Source: Vibrio rhizosphaerae
GTDB lineage: Bacteria; Pseudomonadota; Gammaproteobacteria; Enterobacterales; Vibrionaceae
Reading direction: 5' to 3'
Assembly: GCF_024347095.1 (NCBI RefSeq)
Contig: NZ_AP024904.1
Location: 434,001 to 498,000 of the forward strand
Length of the DNA stretch: 64,000 bases
The translations under genes and the position numbers were made by a program. The notes under the pieces were generated by a model, which was given only the letters and a program-made list of their open reading frames with translations, was not told the DNA's origin and ran no database searches. Every line of letters starts with the position of its first letter. The first letter of the stretch is position 1. Shown in pieces: positions 17,928-27,997 of the stretch.

Positions 17928-18638
17928 TTAATGGTAAACGCTTTCACTCATGTTAATTTTTGTACGGCACTGCATGACAGCTGAGCGGGCTTTGAGGTAG
18001 AGCTGGGTCGAAACTGCGGCGTAACCGATAAGCGCGTAACACAGCAATTCTGTTCCTTCCTCAATGGTATTCTTCACATTGCGGACATAATCGTCCTGCA
18101 TGACCATATGCCAGAAACTACCCATTCCGAATAAGCGGGAAAACGACAACAAGAGAATCACGCCACAGACCAACAAGCGCATATTGGGCACACTGAGAAT
18201 TTCGGCCATTTCGTGGAATACCTGTGTTTTTCCTCTCAAGGCATAAACAATCGCGCAGAAAGTGACGAATAGGGCCGGATAGACCCAGAAGCCATGCCAT
18301 ATATAGTCAAACAGAAAGTCGAGTTCGCGGATCGATAAAACCACAAAGAAGCCACTGATCAAGATTGCTGCATGACGCAGATTTTCGTGACTTGCCTTGA
18401 CCCGATAGAAAGCAATCGCAGCAATCCCCAGCAGAATTTGTTGAACATACTCAGTGACAGAGTTTTCACCAATATAGTGATCACCATATAAGTAGTCCAG
18501 CCAGAGACAGGCCATGGTCAGAAGGCTCGCGCCAAGAACTGCGAGGATCAGTTTACCCGTATCAATCAGGATATTTTTAGTCTTCTCGTATTGTTCATGA
18601 TGAATATGAACTGATGACGACGAGCTTTGATTTTTCAT
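17928..18638 (-). CDS. Multi-pass membrane protein of unknown function
   Basis: 236 residues. A hydrophilic Ser- and His-rich N-terminus (about 25 residues) precedes roughly five to six membrane segments: LILAVLGASLLTMACLWLDYL, QQILLGIAAIAFYRV, AAILISGFFVVLSI, WVYPALFVTFCAIVYAL, LLVCGVILLLSFSRLFGMGSF and LCYALIGYAAVSTQL. Glu and Asp residues inside or next to membrane segments (SIRELDFLFDY, IEEGTELLCYALIGY) suggest ion or proton contact, or a PsiE-like fold, but I cannot assign a family. The ATG at 18638 follows AGGTG with good spacing; a GTG three codons earlier overlaps that site. Confidence 0.75.
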   Translation of the reverse strand: MKNQSSSSSVHIHHEQYEKTKNILIDTGKLILAVLGASLLTMACLWLDYLYGDHYIGENSVTEYVQQILLGIAAIAFYRVKASHENLRHAAILISGFFVVLSIRELDFLFDYIWHGFWVYPALFVTFCAIVYALRGKTQVFHEMAEILSVPNMRLLVCGVILLLSFSRLFGMGSFWHMVMQDDYVRNVKNTIEEGTELLCYALIGYAAVSTQLYLKARSAVMQCRTKINMSESVYH

Positions 18639-18922
18639 AGTAGTCACCTATTATTGATAATAGTTATGAATTTATTTTATGAATCAAAGACATATTTTTA
18701 TATTGTTTGCTGCTTAAGGACGGCAACAGAAATTGAGAAAACATGTCTTATCAAACAGTATTCATCCCTGATTCATGGTACGTTGTGCCGACTTACTTCG
18801 AAATATGGAACTTGAAGTCGTAAAAAGTTGCATTTTATTTTTTGCTAACTTATTGTTTTTTATGACGAGTAGTCATTTAAACATTCCAATGGATTAGCAA
18901 GGACAGACAAGGAGATGCCTTT

Positions 18923-19447
18923 ATGAAACATTTGGCGACAACAGTCGATCCTGAGGTACAAGCCCAGAAGGATTTTCAGACACAAGTTCGTTTAGCGAGC
19001 CGAGCGATTGTGCTGAATGAACATCACGAAGTTTTAGCACTGTATACCGACCGTTTTGATGATTACAGTCTACCGGGGGGCGGGTTAAGAGATGGTGAAG
19101 ACCCGATTGTCGGGATGATTCGCGAGCTGCAAGAAGAGACAGGTGCTCACAATGTGCACAATATCCAACCTCTCGGTATTTATGAAGAGTTTCGGCCGAG
19201 AGGAACGGAAGCCGGCCAAGTTGTACATATGGTTTCTTACTGTTATGCCTGTAAGGTTGCTGATCAGCTCAGGAAACCTACCCCGGAAGATTATGAGATC
19301 CAAAACGGGAGTCGCCCGGTTTGGCTCGATATTCATCAGGCAATTGCTCATAATGAACAGGCGTTGATGGATCCATCCCATCATGGTAAGAATTTAGAGC
19401 GGGAAACGTTTCTTCTCCGGTTGGCTGCAAAAGAATTATTGATTTAG
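18923..19447 (+). CDS. NUDIX hydrolase
   Basis: 174 residues. The NUDIX box is complete: GGLRDGEDPIVGMIRELQEETGA (residues about 53-75), with the Gx5Ex7REUxEE pattern. Such enzymes hydrolyse nucleoside diphosphates linked to another moiety. VRLASRAIVLNEHHEVLALYTDRFDDYSLPGGGL precedes it. Substrate cannot be told. GGAGATGCC precedes the start. It ends 12 bp before yejA on the same strand, so it is probably the first gene of the peptide-importer operon. Confidence 0.9.
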   Translation: MKHLATTVDPEVQAQKDFQTQVRLASRAIVLNEHHEVLALYTDRFDDYSLPGGGLRDGEDPIVGMIRELQEETGAHNVHNIQPLGIYEEFRPRGTEAGQVVHMVSYCYACKVADQLRKPTPEDYEIQNGSRPVWLDIHQAIAHNEQALMDPSHHGKNLERETFLLRLAAKELLI

Positions 19448-19459
19448 GAAAGTAATTGT

Positions 19460-21280
19460 ATGGTTAAAGTAAGACTGGCCTTATTGAGTTGTGGCTTGAT
19501 GATTTTCAGTATGGCCAGTTTTGGCAAAGTGATTGAAACGACACGTTTGGTTGGATACGGTGAGGCGAAGTATCCGGAGAACTTTCAGCATTTTGATTAT
19601 GTCAATCCGAATGCGCCGAAGTACGGTAAAATCACTTATGGTCAAATCGGGACATTCGACAATTTTAACCGCTATGCCTCACGTGGCGTTCCAGCTGTTG
19701 CCAGTGGCGAGTTGTATGATAGTTTGATGTTCTCTCCCAGCGATGAAATCGATGCTTACTATCCGTTGATTGCAACCAAAATTCGTTATTCGGATGATTA
19801 TCTCTGGCTTGAAGCGGATTTGAATCCGAAAGCTCGTTTTCATGATGGTCAGCCCATTACAGCCCATGACGTTGCCTTTAGTTTTAACAAGCTAAACACC
19901 GAAGGTGTGCCTCAATTCCGCGTCTACTATAAAGATGTCAAATCCGTCAGGGCACTCAATGATCATACCGTCCGGTTTGAAATGTCACAACCGAACCGAG
20001 AAAAACTGTTTAGCATTGCTGAAACGCTCCCGGTATTACCCGCTCATTTCTGGAAGGATAAAAACTTTGCTGAACCACTGGCAACGCCACCGGTCGGGAG
20101 TAGTGCGTACAAAATCATTGATTATAAGATGGGGCAAAGTATTACTTACGGGCTGGTAGATGATTATTGGGCGCGTGACTTACCGGTCAATGTCGGACGG
20201 AACAACTTCAAGGTGGTTCAGTACGACTATTACCGGGATGATACGGTTATGCTGGAGGCCTTCAAATCCGGGGAATTTGATTTTCGTCAGGAAACCAATG
20301 CCAAGCAGTGGGTGACCGCGTATACCGGGGTGAATTTCGATAATGGTCATATTATTAAAGAAGAAATTCCCCATCAGAAACCGGCACCGGCAAAAGGGTT
20401 TGTCTTCAATACCACGCGGCCGGTGTTTCAGGATCGCCGTGTGAGGGAAGCGTTGACCTACGCACTGGATTTCCAGTGGATGAATCAACACATGTTCTAT
20501 AATCAGTATACGCGGACGAGAAGTTACTTTCAGAATACTGAGTTTGAAGCCAAAGGACTGCCGTCTGAGGCGGAGCTGAAGATTCTGAACCCGTTGAAAG
20601 CCGAGATCCCGCCCCGGGTATTTACTCAAGCCTACCAACCGCCGGTGACGGACGGTTCCGGCCAAATTCGAAAGCAAATGCGTCAGGCATTCAAACTGCT
20701 CAAAGTGGCAGGATGGCAGGTTAAAGACGGTGTCATGACCAATATCAAGACGGGCCAGCCATTTACGTTTGAATTATTAATTTTTAATCCGACCGATGAG
20801 CGTATTGCTATTCCTTTGCAGAAAAATTTAAAGCGGATGGGGATTACCATGAACATCCGTACTGTGGATACCACACAATATACAAAACGACTTCGTGACA
20901 GAGACTTCGACATGATTTCAAGAGGGTATAGTGCAAACGCTTATCCTTCATCAGATCTGATGATTGTCTGGAATTCCGGCTTTATCGACTCAACATACAA
21001 TCAGGCGGGGGTCTCTGATCCGGCCGTTGATCAGCTCACCGAAGCGATTGCCGCCAGTCAGCATGACGCCCAAAAACTGGTTGCGTTAGGCCGGGCATTG
21101 GATCGGGTGTTGCAGTGGAATTTTTACATGATTCCGCAATGGTATGTCAGTACCTATCATGTTGCGATGTGGGATAAGTTTGAACGTCCGAAAGTGATGC
21201 CGAAATACTCGCTCGGCGTAGATAGCTGGTGGATTTCAGCCGCAAAAGAGCAAGCATTGGCAAGTGGCCAAAGCCATTAG
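19460..21280 (+). CDS. yejA: YejA, periplasmic substrate-binding protein of peptide ABC importer
   Basis: 606 residues, solute-binding protein family 5. A signal peptide covers about 1-22 ([18 protein letters not shown]). Then [79 protein letters not shown] and the C-terminal [18 protein letters not shown], ending with [21 protein letters not shown]. This is the YejA branch, which captures oligopeptides and, in E. coli, microcin C. First structural gene of yejABEF, with yejB starting 8 bp later. Confidence 0.93.
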   Translation: MVKVRLALLSCGLMIFSMASFGKVIETTRLVGYGEAKYPENFQHFDYVNPNAPKYGKITYGQIGTFDNFNRYASRGVPAVASGELYDSLMFSPSDEIDAYYPLIATKIRYSDDYLWLEADLNPKARFHDGQPITAHDVAFSFNKLNTEGVPQFRVYYKDVKSVRALNDHTVRFEMSQPNREKLFSIAETLPVLPAHFWKDKNFAEPLATPPVGSSAYKIIDYKMGQSITYGLVDDYWARDLPVNVGRNNFKVVQYDYYRDDTVMLEAFKSGEFDFRQETNAKQWVTAYTGVNFDNGHIIKEEIPHQKPAPAKGFVFNTTRPVFQDRRVREALTYALDFQWMNQHMFYNQYTRTRSYFQNTEFEAKGLPSEAELKILNPLKAEIPPRVFTQAYQPPVTDGSGQIRKQMRQAFKLLKVAGWQVKDGVMTNIKTGQPFTFELLIFNPTDERIAIPLQKNLKRMGITMNIRTVDTTQYTKRLRDRDFDMISRGYSANAYPSSDLMIVWNSGFIDSTYNQAGVSDPAVDQLTEAIAASQHDAQKLVALGRALDRVLQWNFYMIPQWYVSTYHVAMWDKFERPKVMPKYSLGVDSWWISAAKEQALASGQSH

Positions 21281-21288
21281 AGGGAATT

Positions 21289-22374
21289 ATGGCTGCATAT
21301 ATATTCCGTCGGTTGTTGTTAGTCATCCCGACGTTATGGGCGATTATTACGATCAATTTTTTTATTATCCAGATAGCCCCCGGCGGGCCGGTTGAGCAGG
21401 CGATCGCACAAATGCAGGGACTCGGTTCCGGCGTGATGGAGCGGTTTAGCGGTGGTCATCAGGATGTATCCCTTTCCGACGAAAAAACAGGACATTCAGG
21501 ATATAAAGGCTCAAGAGGGCTCGATCCCGAAGTGGTTGCCGAGATCAGACGCCAGTTCGGCTTTGACAAGCCATTACTGGAACGATATGTCGAAATGCTG
21601 AAAAACTATGCCACCTTCAACTTTGGACAAAGCCTGTTCAAAGGCGGGGATGTGATGACACTGATCAAAGAGCGCTTACCGGTATCAATCTCGTTGGGTT
21701 TGTGGAGTACCTTAATTGTCTATCTGATTTCTATTCCGCTCGGGATCATGAAGGCGATCCGACACGGTTCTCGTTTTGATATCTGGTCCAGTGCGATGAT
21801 CATTATCGGCTATGCCATCCCCGGCTTTCTGTTTGCGATTCTGCTGATCATTGTGTTTGCCAGCGGCAACTATTTTGACTGGTTTCCGTTGCGGGGCTTG
21901 GTTTCGGACAACTTTGAACAACTCACATGGTATCAGCAGATTGGCGATTATTTTTGGCATCTGACATTGCCGATTCTGGCGATGGTCATCGGTGGATTTG
22001 CCACATTGACAATGCTGACGAAAAACTCGTTTCTCGATGAGATTAATAAACAATATGTGGTCACGGCCCGGGCGAAAGGGTTGGATGAGCGCAGTATTTT
22101 GTATCAACATGTATTTCGCAATGCCATGTTGATTATTATTGCGGGTTTTCCCAGTGCGTTTATCAGTATTTTCTTCACCGGTTCGATGTTGATTGAAGTG
22201 ATGTTTTCGCTCAATGGGATTGGTTTACTGGGATTTGAATCGACCATACAGCGTGATTATCCGGTGGTATTCAGTTCTCTTTATATTATGACTTTGCTGG
22301 GGTTGGTATTGGGGATTATTTCAGATTTGACGTATACCTGGGTTGATCCACGTATTGACTTTGAGGCGCGTTGA
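21289..22374 (+). CDS. yejB: YejB, ABC importer inner-membrane permease
   Basis: 361 residues, binding-protein-dependent transport permease. [44 protein letters not shown] is the typical DppB-like start, followed by five further membrane segments. The EAA loop that docks the ATPase is visible as [28 protein letters not shown] longer frame begins at 21229 inside yejA, but the ATG at 21289 follows GAGGGAATT. The stop overlaps the next gene's ribosome site, consistent with coupled translation. Confidence 0.94.
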   Translation: MAAYIFRRLLLVIPTLWAIITINFFIIQIAPGGPVEQAIAQMQGLGSGVMERFSGGHQDVSLSDEKTGHSGYKGSRGLDPEVVAEIRRQFGFDKPLLERYVEMLKNYATFNFGQSLFKGGDVMTLIKERLPVSISLGLWSTLIVYLISIPLGIMKAIRHGSRFDIWSSAMIIIGYAIPGFLFAILLIIVFASGNYFDWFPLRGLVSDNFEQLTWYQQIGDYFWHLTLPILAMVIGGFATLTMLTKNSFLDEINKQYVVTARAKGLDERSILYQHVFRNAMLIIIAGFPSAFISIFFTGSMLIEVMFSLNGIGLLGFESTIQRDYPVVFSSLYIMTLLGLVLGIISDLTYTWVDPRIDFEAR

Positions 22375-22375
22375 A

Positions 22376-23419
22376 ATGGCATTGATTAAGATGAATCCGA
22401 TGAATGCTGAGCGTTGGCATCGCTTCAAAAAGAGCAAGCGAGGTTATTGGTCGCTGTGGATTTTCAGTTGCCTGTTTTTGCTCAGTTTATTTGCTGAACT
22501 GATTGCCAATGATAAGCCCCTTTTTATTTCCTATGATCATCACTGGTATTTTCCGATAGTCTATGCCTATCCTGAAACCGAGTTCGGCGGTGAGTTTCCG
22601 ACGGAGACAGATTATACCGATCCTTATGTTGATGAACTGATTCGTGAGAAAGGGATGATTATCTGGCCGTTGATTCGGTTTAGTTACGATACCATTAATT
22701 TTAATATTGATAGCGGTAGCGTCCCTTCCGCCCCCGATGCGGTTAACTGGCTTGGAACTGACGATAAAGGACGAGATGTATTGGCCCGGCTCATCTATGG
22801 CTTTCGGATTTCGGTCTTATTTGGATTTGTCCTTACGCTGGTTTCTTCTGTGATTGGCGTGGGAGTCGGTGCGATGCAAGGATATTACGGCGGATGGTTC
22901 GATCTGTTCGGCCAGCGTTTTATCGAGATTTGGTCAGGGATGCCAACGCTGTTTTTACTGATTATTTTGTCTAGTTTTGTTGAACCGAATTTCTGGTGGC
23001 TACTGGGGATTATGGTGTTATTTAGCTGGATGAGTCTGGTTGGTGTGGTGCGGGCTGAATTCTTACGGTGTCGTAATTTTGATTATGTCAGAGCGGCGCA
23101 GGCTATGGGAGTTTCCGATCACCAAATTATGCGTCGTCATATGCTGCCAAATGCGATGGTCGCATCACTGACCATGCTGCCATTCATTCTCTCCGGTTCG
23201 GTCACTACATTAACGTCACTGGATTTTCTTGGTTTTGGTTTGCCGGTCGGCTCTCCGTCACTCGGAGAACTATTAGCGCAGGGAAAGGCAAACCTTCAGG
23301 CGCCCTGGTTAGGAATATCGGCCTTTGTGGTTTTATCGTTGATGCTGACTTTACTGGTATTTATCGGTGAAGCGGTGCGGGATGCATTCGACCCACATCA
23401 GTATGGGAAACGCACATGA
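22376..23419 (+). CDS. yejE: YejE, ABC importer inner-membrane permease
   Basis: 347 residues, DppC-like permease. The N-terminus has the characteristic RWHRFKKSKRGYWSLWIFSCLFLLSLFAELIANDKPLFISYD and a large periplasmic insertion (about 45-130) typical of YejE. The core motif WLGTDDKGRDVLARLIYGFRISVLFGF and the EAA loop FDYVRAAQAMGVSDHQIMRRHMLPNA are clear. It starts one base after the yejB stop and its TGA overlaps the yejF ATG by 4 bp. Confidence 0.94.
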   Translation: MALIKMNPMNAERWHRFKKSKRGYWSLWIFSCLFLLSLFAELIANDKPLFISYDHHWYFPIVYAYPETEFGGEFPTETDYTDPYVDELIREKGMIIWPLIRFSYDTINFNIDSGSVPSAPDAVNWLGTDDKGRDVLARLIYGFRISVLFGFVLTLVSSVIGVGVGAMQGYYGGWFDLFGQRFIEIWSGMPTLFLLIILSSFVEPNFWWLLGIMVLFSWMSLVGVVRAEFLRCRNFDYVRAAQAMGVSDHQIMRRHMLPNAMVASLTMLPFILSGSVTTLTSLDFLGFGLPVGSPSLGELLAQGKANLQAPWLGISAFVVLSLMLTLLVFIGEAVRDAFDPHQYGKRT

Positions 23420-25026
23420 GTCAGGATGTATTGAGTATCAAGAATCTGTCGATTGGTTTTCGACGTCAGGATCGTACCGAACAAGAAAGGATTGAACCGG
23501 TGACACATCAGGTTAGCTTCTCTATCAGTCAAGGAGAAACGCTGGCGCTGGTCGGGGAAAGTGGCTCCGGGAAATCAGTGACAGCGAATGCGATTCTGAA
23601 ATTGCTGCCAGTTCATGCGGCACACTACGATGAAGGAGAAATTCTTTTTGATGGGATCAATACATTAACCTGTTCAGCCCGCCAGTTGCGGGGGATTCGC
23701 GGGGGCCGGATCGGGATGATTTTTCAAGAGCCGATGGTGTCACTGAATCCGCTGCACAAAGTTGGCAGACAGTTGGTAGAAACGCTGGCCATTCACCGGG
23801 GTATCCGGACTCGTCAGGCAGAGGCGATTGCACTGAAGTGGCTAGAAAAGGTTGGCATTCGTGAGCCGGCAATGAAAATTAATGCTTATCCGCATGAGCT
23901 GTCCGGCGGTGAACGGCAACGCGTGATGATCGCGATGGCACTCATCAATGAGCCGGAGTTGTTAATTGCCGATGAGCCGACCACAGCACTGGATGTCTCG
24001 GTACAAGCTCAAATCCTTGACCTATTGAAAGCGTTGCAACAAGAGTTGGGGATGGCGATGCTGTTCATTACCCATGATCTGAGTATTGTCAGACGGATTG
24101 CGGATCGGGTTGCTGTAATGCAACAGGGCAGACTGGTGGAAACCGGTGCAACCCAGCAACTATTTGCTGATCCTCAACATCCCTATACGCATCAGTTAAT
24201 TCATGCTGAGCCCAGAGGTAAACCGGTTGATGTCTCTGCTCACGCCCCGACTCTGCTTCAGGTTGAAAATCTGAAAGTTTGGTTTGCAATCAAAGGTGGT
24301 TTACTTAAGCGTACCCTCGGTCATATCAAGGCAGTGACGGATATGCAGTTTAATCTCCGGGAAGGACACTCGATTGGTTTGGTCGGAGAGAGCGGGTCAG
24401 GCAAGTCTACGACCGGATTAGCGATTCTCAAATTGCTGCATTCTCAGGGATCGATTCGTTTTCGGGAGACCGAGCTACAGTCACTCGATCGTCAGGGAAT
24501 GTTGCCATTCCGCCACCAGATGCAGGTCGTATTTCAGGATCCATTCTCAGCGCTCAACCCGAGAATGTCGGTCGCTCAAGTGATTGGTGAAGGATTACGG
24601 GTTCATCAGCGCTTGAGTGATGCAGAGATTGATCGACAAATCTGTGACGTAATGGCCGAAGTCGGACTCGATCCACACAATCGCTATCGTTATCCAAATG
24701 AGTTTTCCGGTGGTCAGCGACAGCGGATTGCAATCGCCCGGGCCTTAATCTTACAGCCGCAGTTTATCTTGCTGGATGAGCCGACATCATCGCTTGATCG
24801 GACGGTTCAGGCGCAGGTACTGGATCTGCTGAAAATGTTGCAGGAAAAGCATGGTTTGACTTACTTATTTATCAGTCATGATCTGAATGTCGTGAAATCG
24901 TTGTGTCATTACACCATTGTGATGCGGCAGGGGAAAATCATCGAGCAGGGTGAGACCCAGACCCTTTTTAACGACCCTCAGCACGAATACACCCAAAAGC
25001 TGGTGGCATTATCATCATGGTCTTAA
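23416..25026 (+). CDS. yejF: YejF, duplicated ATPase of peptide ABC importer
   Basis: 536 residues with two complete ABC domains in one chain. Domain 1: Walker A GESGSGKSV, Q-loop FQEPMVSLNP, signature LSGGERQRV, Walker B LLIADEPTTALD, switch THD. Domain 2: Walker A GESGSGKST, FQDPFSALNP, FSGGQRQRI, FILLDEPTSSLD, SHD. The tandem form is standard for YejF and replaces separate DppD and DppF ATPases. It powers import through YejB/YejE. Confidence 0.95.
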   Translation: MSQDVLSIKNLSIGFRRQDRTEQERIEPVTHQVSFSISQGETLALVGESGSGKSVTANAILKLLPVHAAHYDEGEILFDGINTLTCSARQLRGIRGGRIGMIFQEPMVSLNPLHKVGRQLVETLAIHRGIRTRQAEAIALKWLEKVGIREPAMKINAYPHELSGGERQRVMIAMALINEPELLIADEPTTALDVSVQAQILDLLKALQQELGMAMLFITHDLSIVRRIADRVAVMQQGRLVETGATQQLFADPQHPYTHQLIHAEPRGKPVDVSAHAPTLLQVENLKVWFAIKGGLLKRTLGHIKAVTDMQFNLREGHSIGLVGESGSGKSTTGLAILKLLHSQGSIRFRETELQSLDRQGMLPFRHQMQVVFQDPFSALNPRMSVAQVIGEGLRVHQRLSDAEIDRQICDVMAEVGLDPHNRYRYPNEFSGGQRQRIAIARALILQPQFILLDEPTSSLDRTVQAQVLDLLKMLQEKHGLTYLFISHDLNVVKSLCHYTIVMRQGKIIEQGETQTLFNDPQHEYTQKLVALSSWS

Positions 25027-25053
25027 GCGATCAACATCGTCTGAATGATAAGC

Positions 25054-25085
25054 AAAAAAAAGCCGCTTTGTGTTAGAAAGCGGCA
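25054..25085 (-). terminator. Rho-independent terminator of the GAPDH gene
   Basis: Stem GCCGCTTT at 25062-25069 with its complement at 25077-25084. On the minus strand it is followed by seven T residues, so it ends the leftward GAPDH transcript; on the plus strand no T run follows yejF. Confidence 0.8.
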
Positions 25086-25189
25086 AGCACTCAGGTGCAT
25101 GATCGATGTCGTCAGTATGTGCTGAAGTGATGTCGAACAACCGACGGCATCGTTCGATTATTATTGTTATGTTGTGGAGATGAAACCGG

Positions 25190-26626
25190 TTATTGAGTCG
25201 GATAAGTTTTGTAACGAACCCCCATCATTTGTTCCATACAGTGAATCACCTGACCACTGTATCCAAATTCATTGTCATACCAGATGTACAGAACACACCG
25301 GGAATCTTGCGCAATCGTTGCCGCTCCATCGACAACACCGGCATAGCGTGAGCCGACTAAATCTGTTGAAACAATTTCTGTGGATTCGGTGTAATCAATT
25401 TGTGGTGCCAATGATGAATTGAGTGCGATATCCCGCAGGTAATGATTCAGGGTTTCTTTATTCGTCTCAGAGGCTAGATTCAGATTGGCAACCGCCATCG
25501 ACACGTTTGGTGTCGGCACCCGGATCGCATTGCCGGTGAGTTTTCCGGCCAGTTCCGGCAGGGCTTTGGCAACCGCTTTCGCTGCGCCGGTCGAGGTCAG
25601 AACCATATTGAGTGAAGCACTCCGACCACGGCGTTCACCGGGATGGAAGTTATCGATCAAATTCTGATCGTTGGTAAATGAATGCACCGTCTCAATATGA
25701 CCCGATAAAATCCCATATTGCTCGTGGACTGCTTTTAATACCGGTGTAATTGCGTTGGTCGTGCAACTGGCGGCTGAAATGATGGTGTCCTCCGGCTGAA
25801 TCGTGGATTCATTGACCCCGAAGACGATATTCTTCATTTCACCTTTGCCCGGAGCGGTCAGGAGCACTTTGGCTGCTCCCTGACATTGCAGATGCTGGCT
25901 TAAACCGGCTTGATCGCGCCAGACCCCCGTGTTGTCGACGATCAGTGCATCGTGAATCCCGTAATCGGTATAATCGATGTCTTGTGGCTGGTGGGCATAA
26001 ATGATCTGAATATAATTTCCGTTGGCAATGATTGCTTTCCGTTCATGATCCACGGTAATACTGCCGTTGAACAGGCCGTGAACCGAGTCACGACGGAGTA
26101 AACTGGCACGTTTTTCCAAATCACCGTCTTTGCCGCCGCGAACCACAATTGCCCGTAAACGTAAGGGATAACCGGGGCCACTTTTTTCGATGAGCAGGCG
26201 AGCCAGTAAGCGACCAATTCGACCGAATCCATACAGCACAACATCTTTCTGGGGCGCTTTAGGTTTTTGCGTCAATGCTGCGTGAAGTGACGTTTGTAAA
26301 TAATCCTTCAGGCCGGATTCATCGTCATGGTGTTGCCAGTACCGATGGGCGAGTTGACCGATATCGATACGGCTCGGGGTTAATTCGAGTTCAGCAAGCT
26401 GTTGTAAAACAGGGCGTGTTTGTTGTAAATCGAGGGGAGAACCAATATAGCGACGGGCGATCCGATGTGTCTTGATGATTTCAATCGTTGCTGCGTTGAT
26501 CAGCGTTTTACCGAATAAAATCACTTCAACACCCCGAGTTCGGTATAGCTGCCCGATGAGGGGAGACATGGATTCCGCAATCGTTTGGCCAGCGTGCCAG
26601 TCGAGTAGGTGTTTCTCTGGGCTCAT
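25190..26626 (-). CDS. Glyceraldehyde-3-phosphate dehydrogenase, long form with N-terminal extension
   Basis: 478 residues against about 330 for ordinary GAPDH. The dehydrogenase begins near residue 128: Rossmann motif GFGRIGR at 133-139, catalytic SCTTN with Cys288, ETVHSFTNDQNLIDNFH, the phosphate-binding STGAAKAVAKALPEL and WYDNEFGYSGQVI. Residues 1-127 are an added, mostly helical domain (HLLDWHAGQTIAESMSPLIGQLYRTRGVEVILFGKTLINAATIEIIKTHRIARRY) found in long GAPDHs of Vibrio and Pseudomonas. These are thought to serve gluconeogenesis or a distinct regulatory need alongside the canonical gapA; that role is inference. The start is supported by length conservation. Confidence 0.9.
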   Translation of the reverse strand: MSPEKHLLDWHAGQTIAESMSPLIGQLYRTRGVEVILFGKTLINAATIEIIKTHRIARRYIGSPLDLQQTRPVLQQLAELELTPSRIDIGQLAHRYWQHHDDESGLKDYLQTSLHAALTQKPKAPQKDVVLYGFGRIGRLLARLLIEKSGPGYPLRLRAIVVRGGKDGDLEKRASLLRRDSVHGLFNGSITVDHERKAIIANGNYIQIIYAHQPQDIDYTDYGIHDALIVDNTGVWRDQAGLSQHLQCQGAAKVLLTAPGKGEMKNIVFGVNESTIQPEDTIISAASCTTNAITPVLKAVHEQYGILSGHIETVHSFTNDQNLIDNFHPGERRGRSASLNMVLTSTGAAKAVAKALPELAGKLTGNAIRVPTPNVSMAVANLNLASETNKETLNHYLRDIALNSSLAPQIDYTESTEIVSTDLVGSRYAGVVDGAATIAQDSRCVLYIWYDNEFGYSGQVIHCMEQMMGVRYKTYPTQ

Positions 26627-26966
26627 GATTCAGGACCTTTTTATTGTTTACGTTGAGCTTAAGTTCATACCTGAGGTATGAATTCAGTCATCCCTTGGCG
26701 CGATAACTTTGTGTGTCAGGAGATGGCTGTTGTTATGCGTTTTTATGGTGGGCGATTCTAATCTGAGTTGTTTTATTTTCCTAGTAAAAATAAAACGATA
26801 TTTTTTTCTGTAAATAGAGGAAAAATCAGTTTTTTAAATGGAAGCTGGCGCAGTACATCAAACGAAGCGAGGCAGTTTCACTGTTGTGAATTCGATGTGA
26901 AATATCAGGAGGACCGGTTTGGTGAGCCGTGATGTCTTTTGGCGGGGGGCGAGATCGAAATTGCAA
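26627..26966. other. Intergenic region upstream of the long GAPDH gene, with inverted repeat
   Basis: 340 bp, A+T-rich. It holds a perfect 10-bp inverted repeat, GTTTTATTTT at 26770-26779 and its complement at 26787-26796, around a 7-base loop. No T run follows on the minus strand, so it could be an operator for the GAPDH gene or an RNA hairpin. No coding frame is supported. Confidence 0.45.
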
Positions 26967-27602
26967 TCAGGCCCACTGCAAAACAGCGTATAACTGAATG
27001 TATTTACGAACCAGTTGCTGATCTTTGGAGCGTCTGAGTGGATGACCATACTTTATGTAACAAGGCGAAACTGCATGACAGGTTTCTAAATGTTGACTTA
27101 ATCTTGAGTCACTTTCATACAATGTAATGCCCTGAGCATTGTACTCGGCGAGCTCGTCCGGCAGTTGTCCCATCCACCAGTAAAGTAACTCGCGGCTGGT
27201 GGTTTTACGCGAGATCCAGTGATCTGCCAGTAGCAATAACAGATCGGAGGGCTGGATTGCATAGGCATATTCTTCTTTCCAGAGGGTAATGTCCTGAACA
27301 AGTTTTTCCCGGCAGGTCTTTCCGGCACTGACGAGATGATGCGTCAGGATCCACACGGTACCGATTTCCGACGTCACCCGAAAATGATGGGGAAGTTCGT
27401 GGTGGAGATGCAGGTCAATCGGGATATATTCGCAAGAATGACCGAATTCAATGAGCGTACGGGCGAGACGTCTGGAAAATGCTTTAGCAAGGTGGTGTTC
27501 AGTCATTCCCTGATTATGAATCGTCGGATAGTGTTTTTCACATAGCTTCAGACAGTCAGATTGAAACTCATTGACACTTTGAATCAGGATATCCAATAAC
27601 AA
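26967..27602 (-). CDS. Uncharacterised cytoplasmic protein
   Basis: About 211 residues, no family recognised. No signal peptide or membrane span. The N-terminal half is helical (IQSVNEFQSDCLKLCEKHYPTIHNQGMTEHHLAKAFSRRLARTLIEFGHSCEY), the middle has DLHLHHELPHHFRVTSEIGTVWILTHHLVSAGKTCREKLVQDITLWKEEYAYAIQPSDLLLLLADHWISRKTTSRELLYWWMGQLPDEL. His and Cys are frequent. The frame opens at a TTG at 27626, but AAGGAG lies after it, 8 bases before the TTG at 27602, so I place the start there. I would compare it with restriction-like or nucleotide-processing folds. Confidence 0.65.
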   Translation of the reverse strand: MLLDILIQSVNEFQSDCLKLCEKHYPTIHNQGMTEHHLAKAFSRRLARTLIEFGHSCEYIPIDLHLHHELPHHFRVTSEIGTVWILTHHLVSAGKTCREKLVQDITLWKEEYAYAIQPSDLLLLLADHWISRKTTSRELLYWWMGQLPDELAEYNAQGITLYESDSRLSQHLETCHAVSPCYIKYGHPLRRSKDQQLVRKYIQLYAVLQWA

Positions 27603-27997
27603 GACTAACACTCCTTGTGAGAACAAAACTCAGCGTAGCATATTTTATACTGAACTCGATTTTTTTTATGCTTTTCGGAGAGCTATTCGACTAAATATAT
27701 TAAGTTTTTGTGATGTTTTCTGCGCATTTTAAATCGTGGCGTTGGAGGAGAGACCGGACAAAAATGGAGGGCGTCTATAGTATATAATGTGATTCTAATG
27801 CAAATAAGTGCGTATAGTTCAAGAAATTGGAATAAGTTCATCAATTTATTGAGGTGTTCGGTGAAATCTTTATAAGAAATACTCATTAAAGAAAGTGAAT
27901 ATAGACCGATTTCTACTATAGAACTGATTAAAGCAACAATTATTTTTAATTTAGGAAACCGTCGTTATGAGCAAATATATAGTCAGGAAGGGCAGAT
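27603..27997. other. Divergent promoter region before cytochrome b561
   Basis: 395 bp, strongly A+T-rich. A 67-codon minus-strand frame (27683-27886) has no ribosome site and no recognisable product and is not accepted. The stretch should hold promoters for both flanking genes; I see no distinct operator. Confidence 0.45.

Noticed and set aside
27683..27886. 67-codon minus-strand frame
   Set aside because: No ribosome site, odd composition and no recognisable domain; lies in a promoter region.
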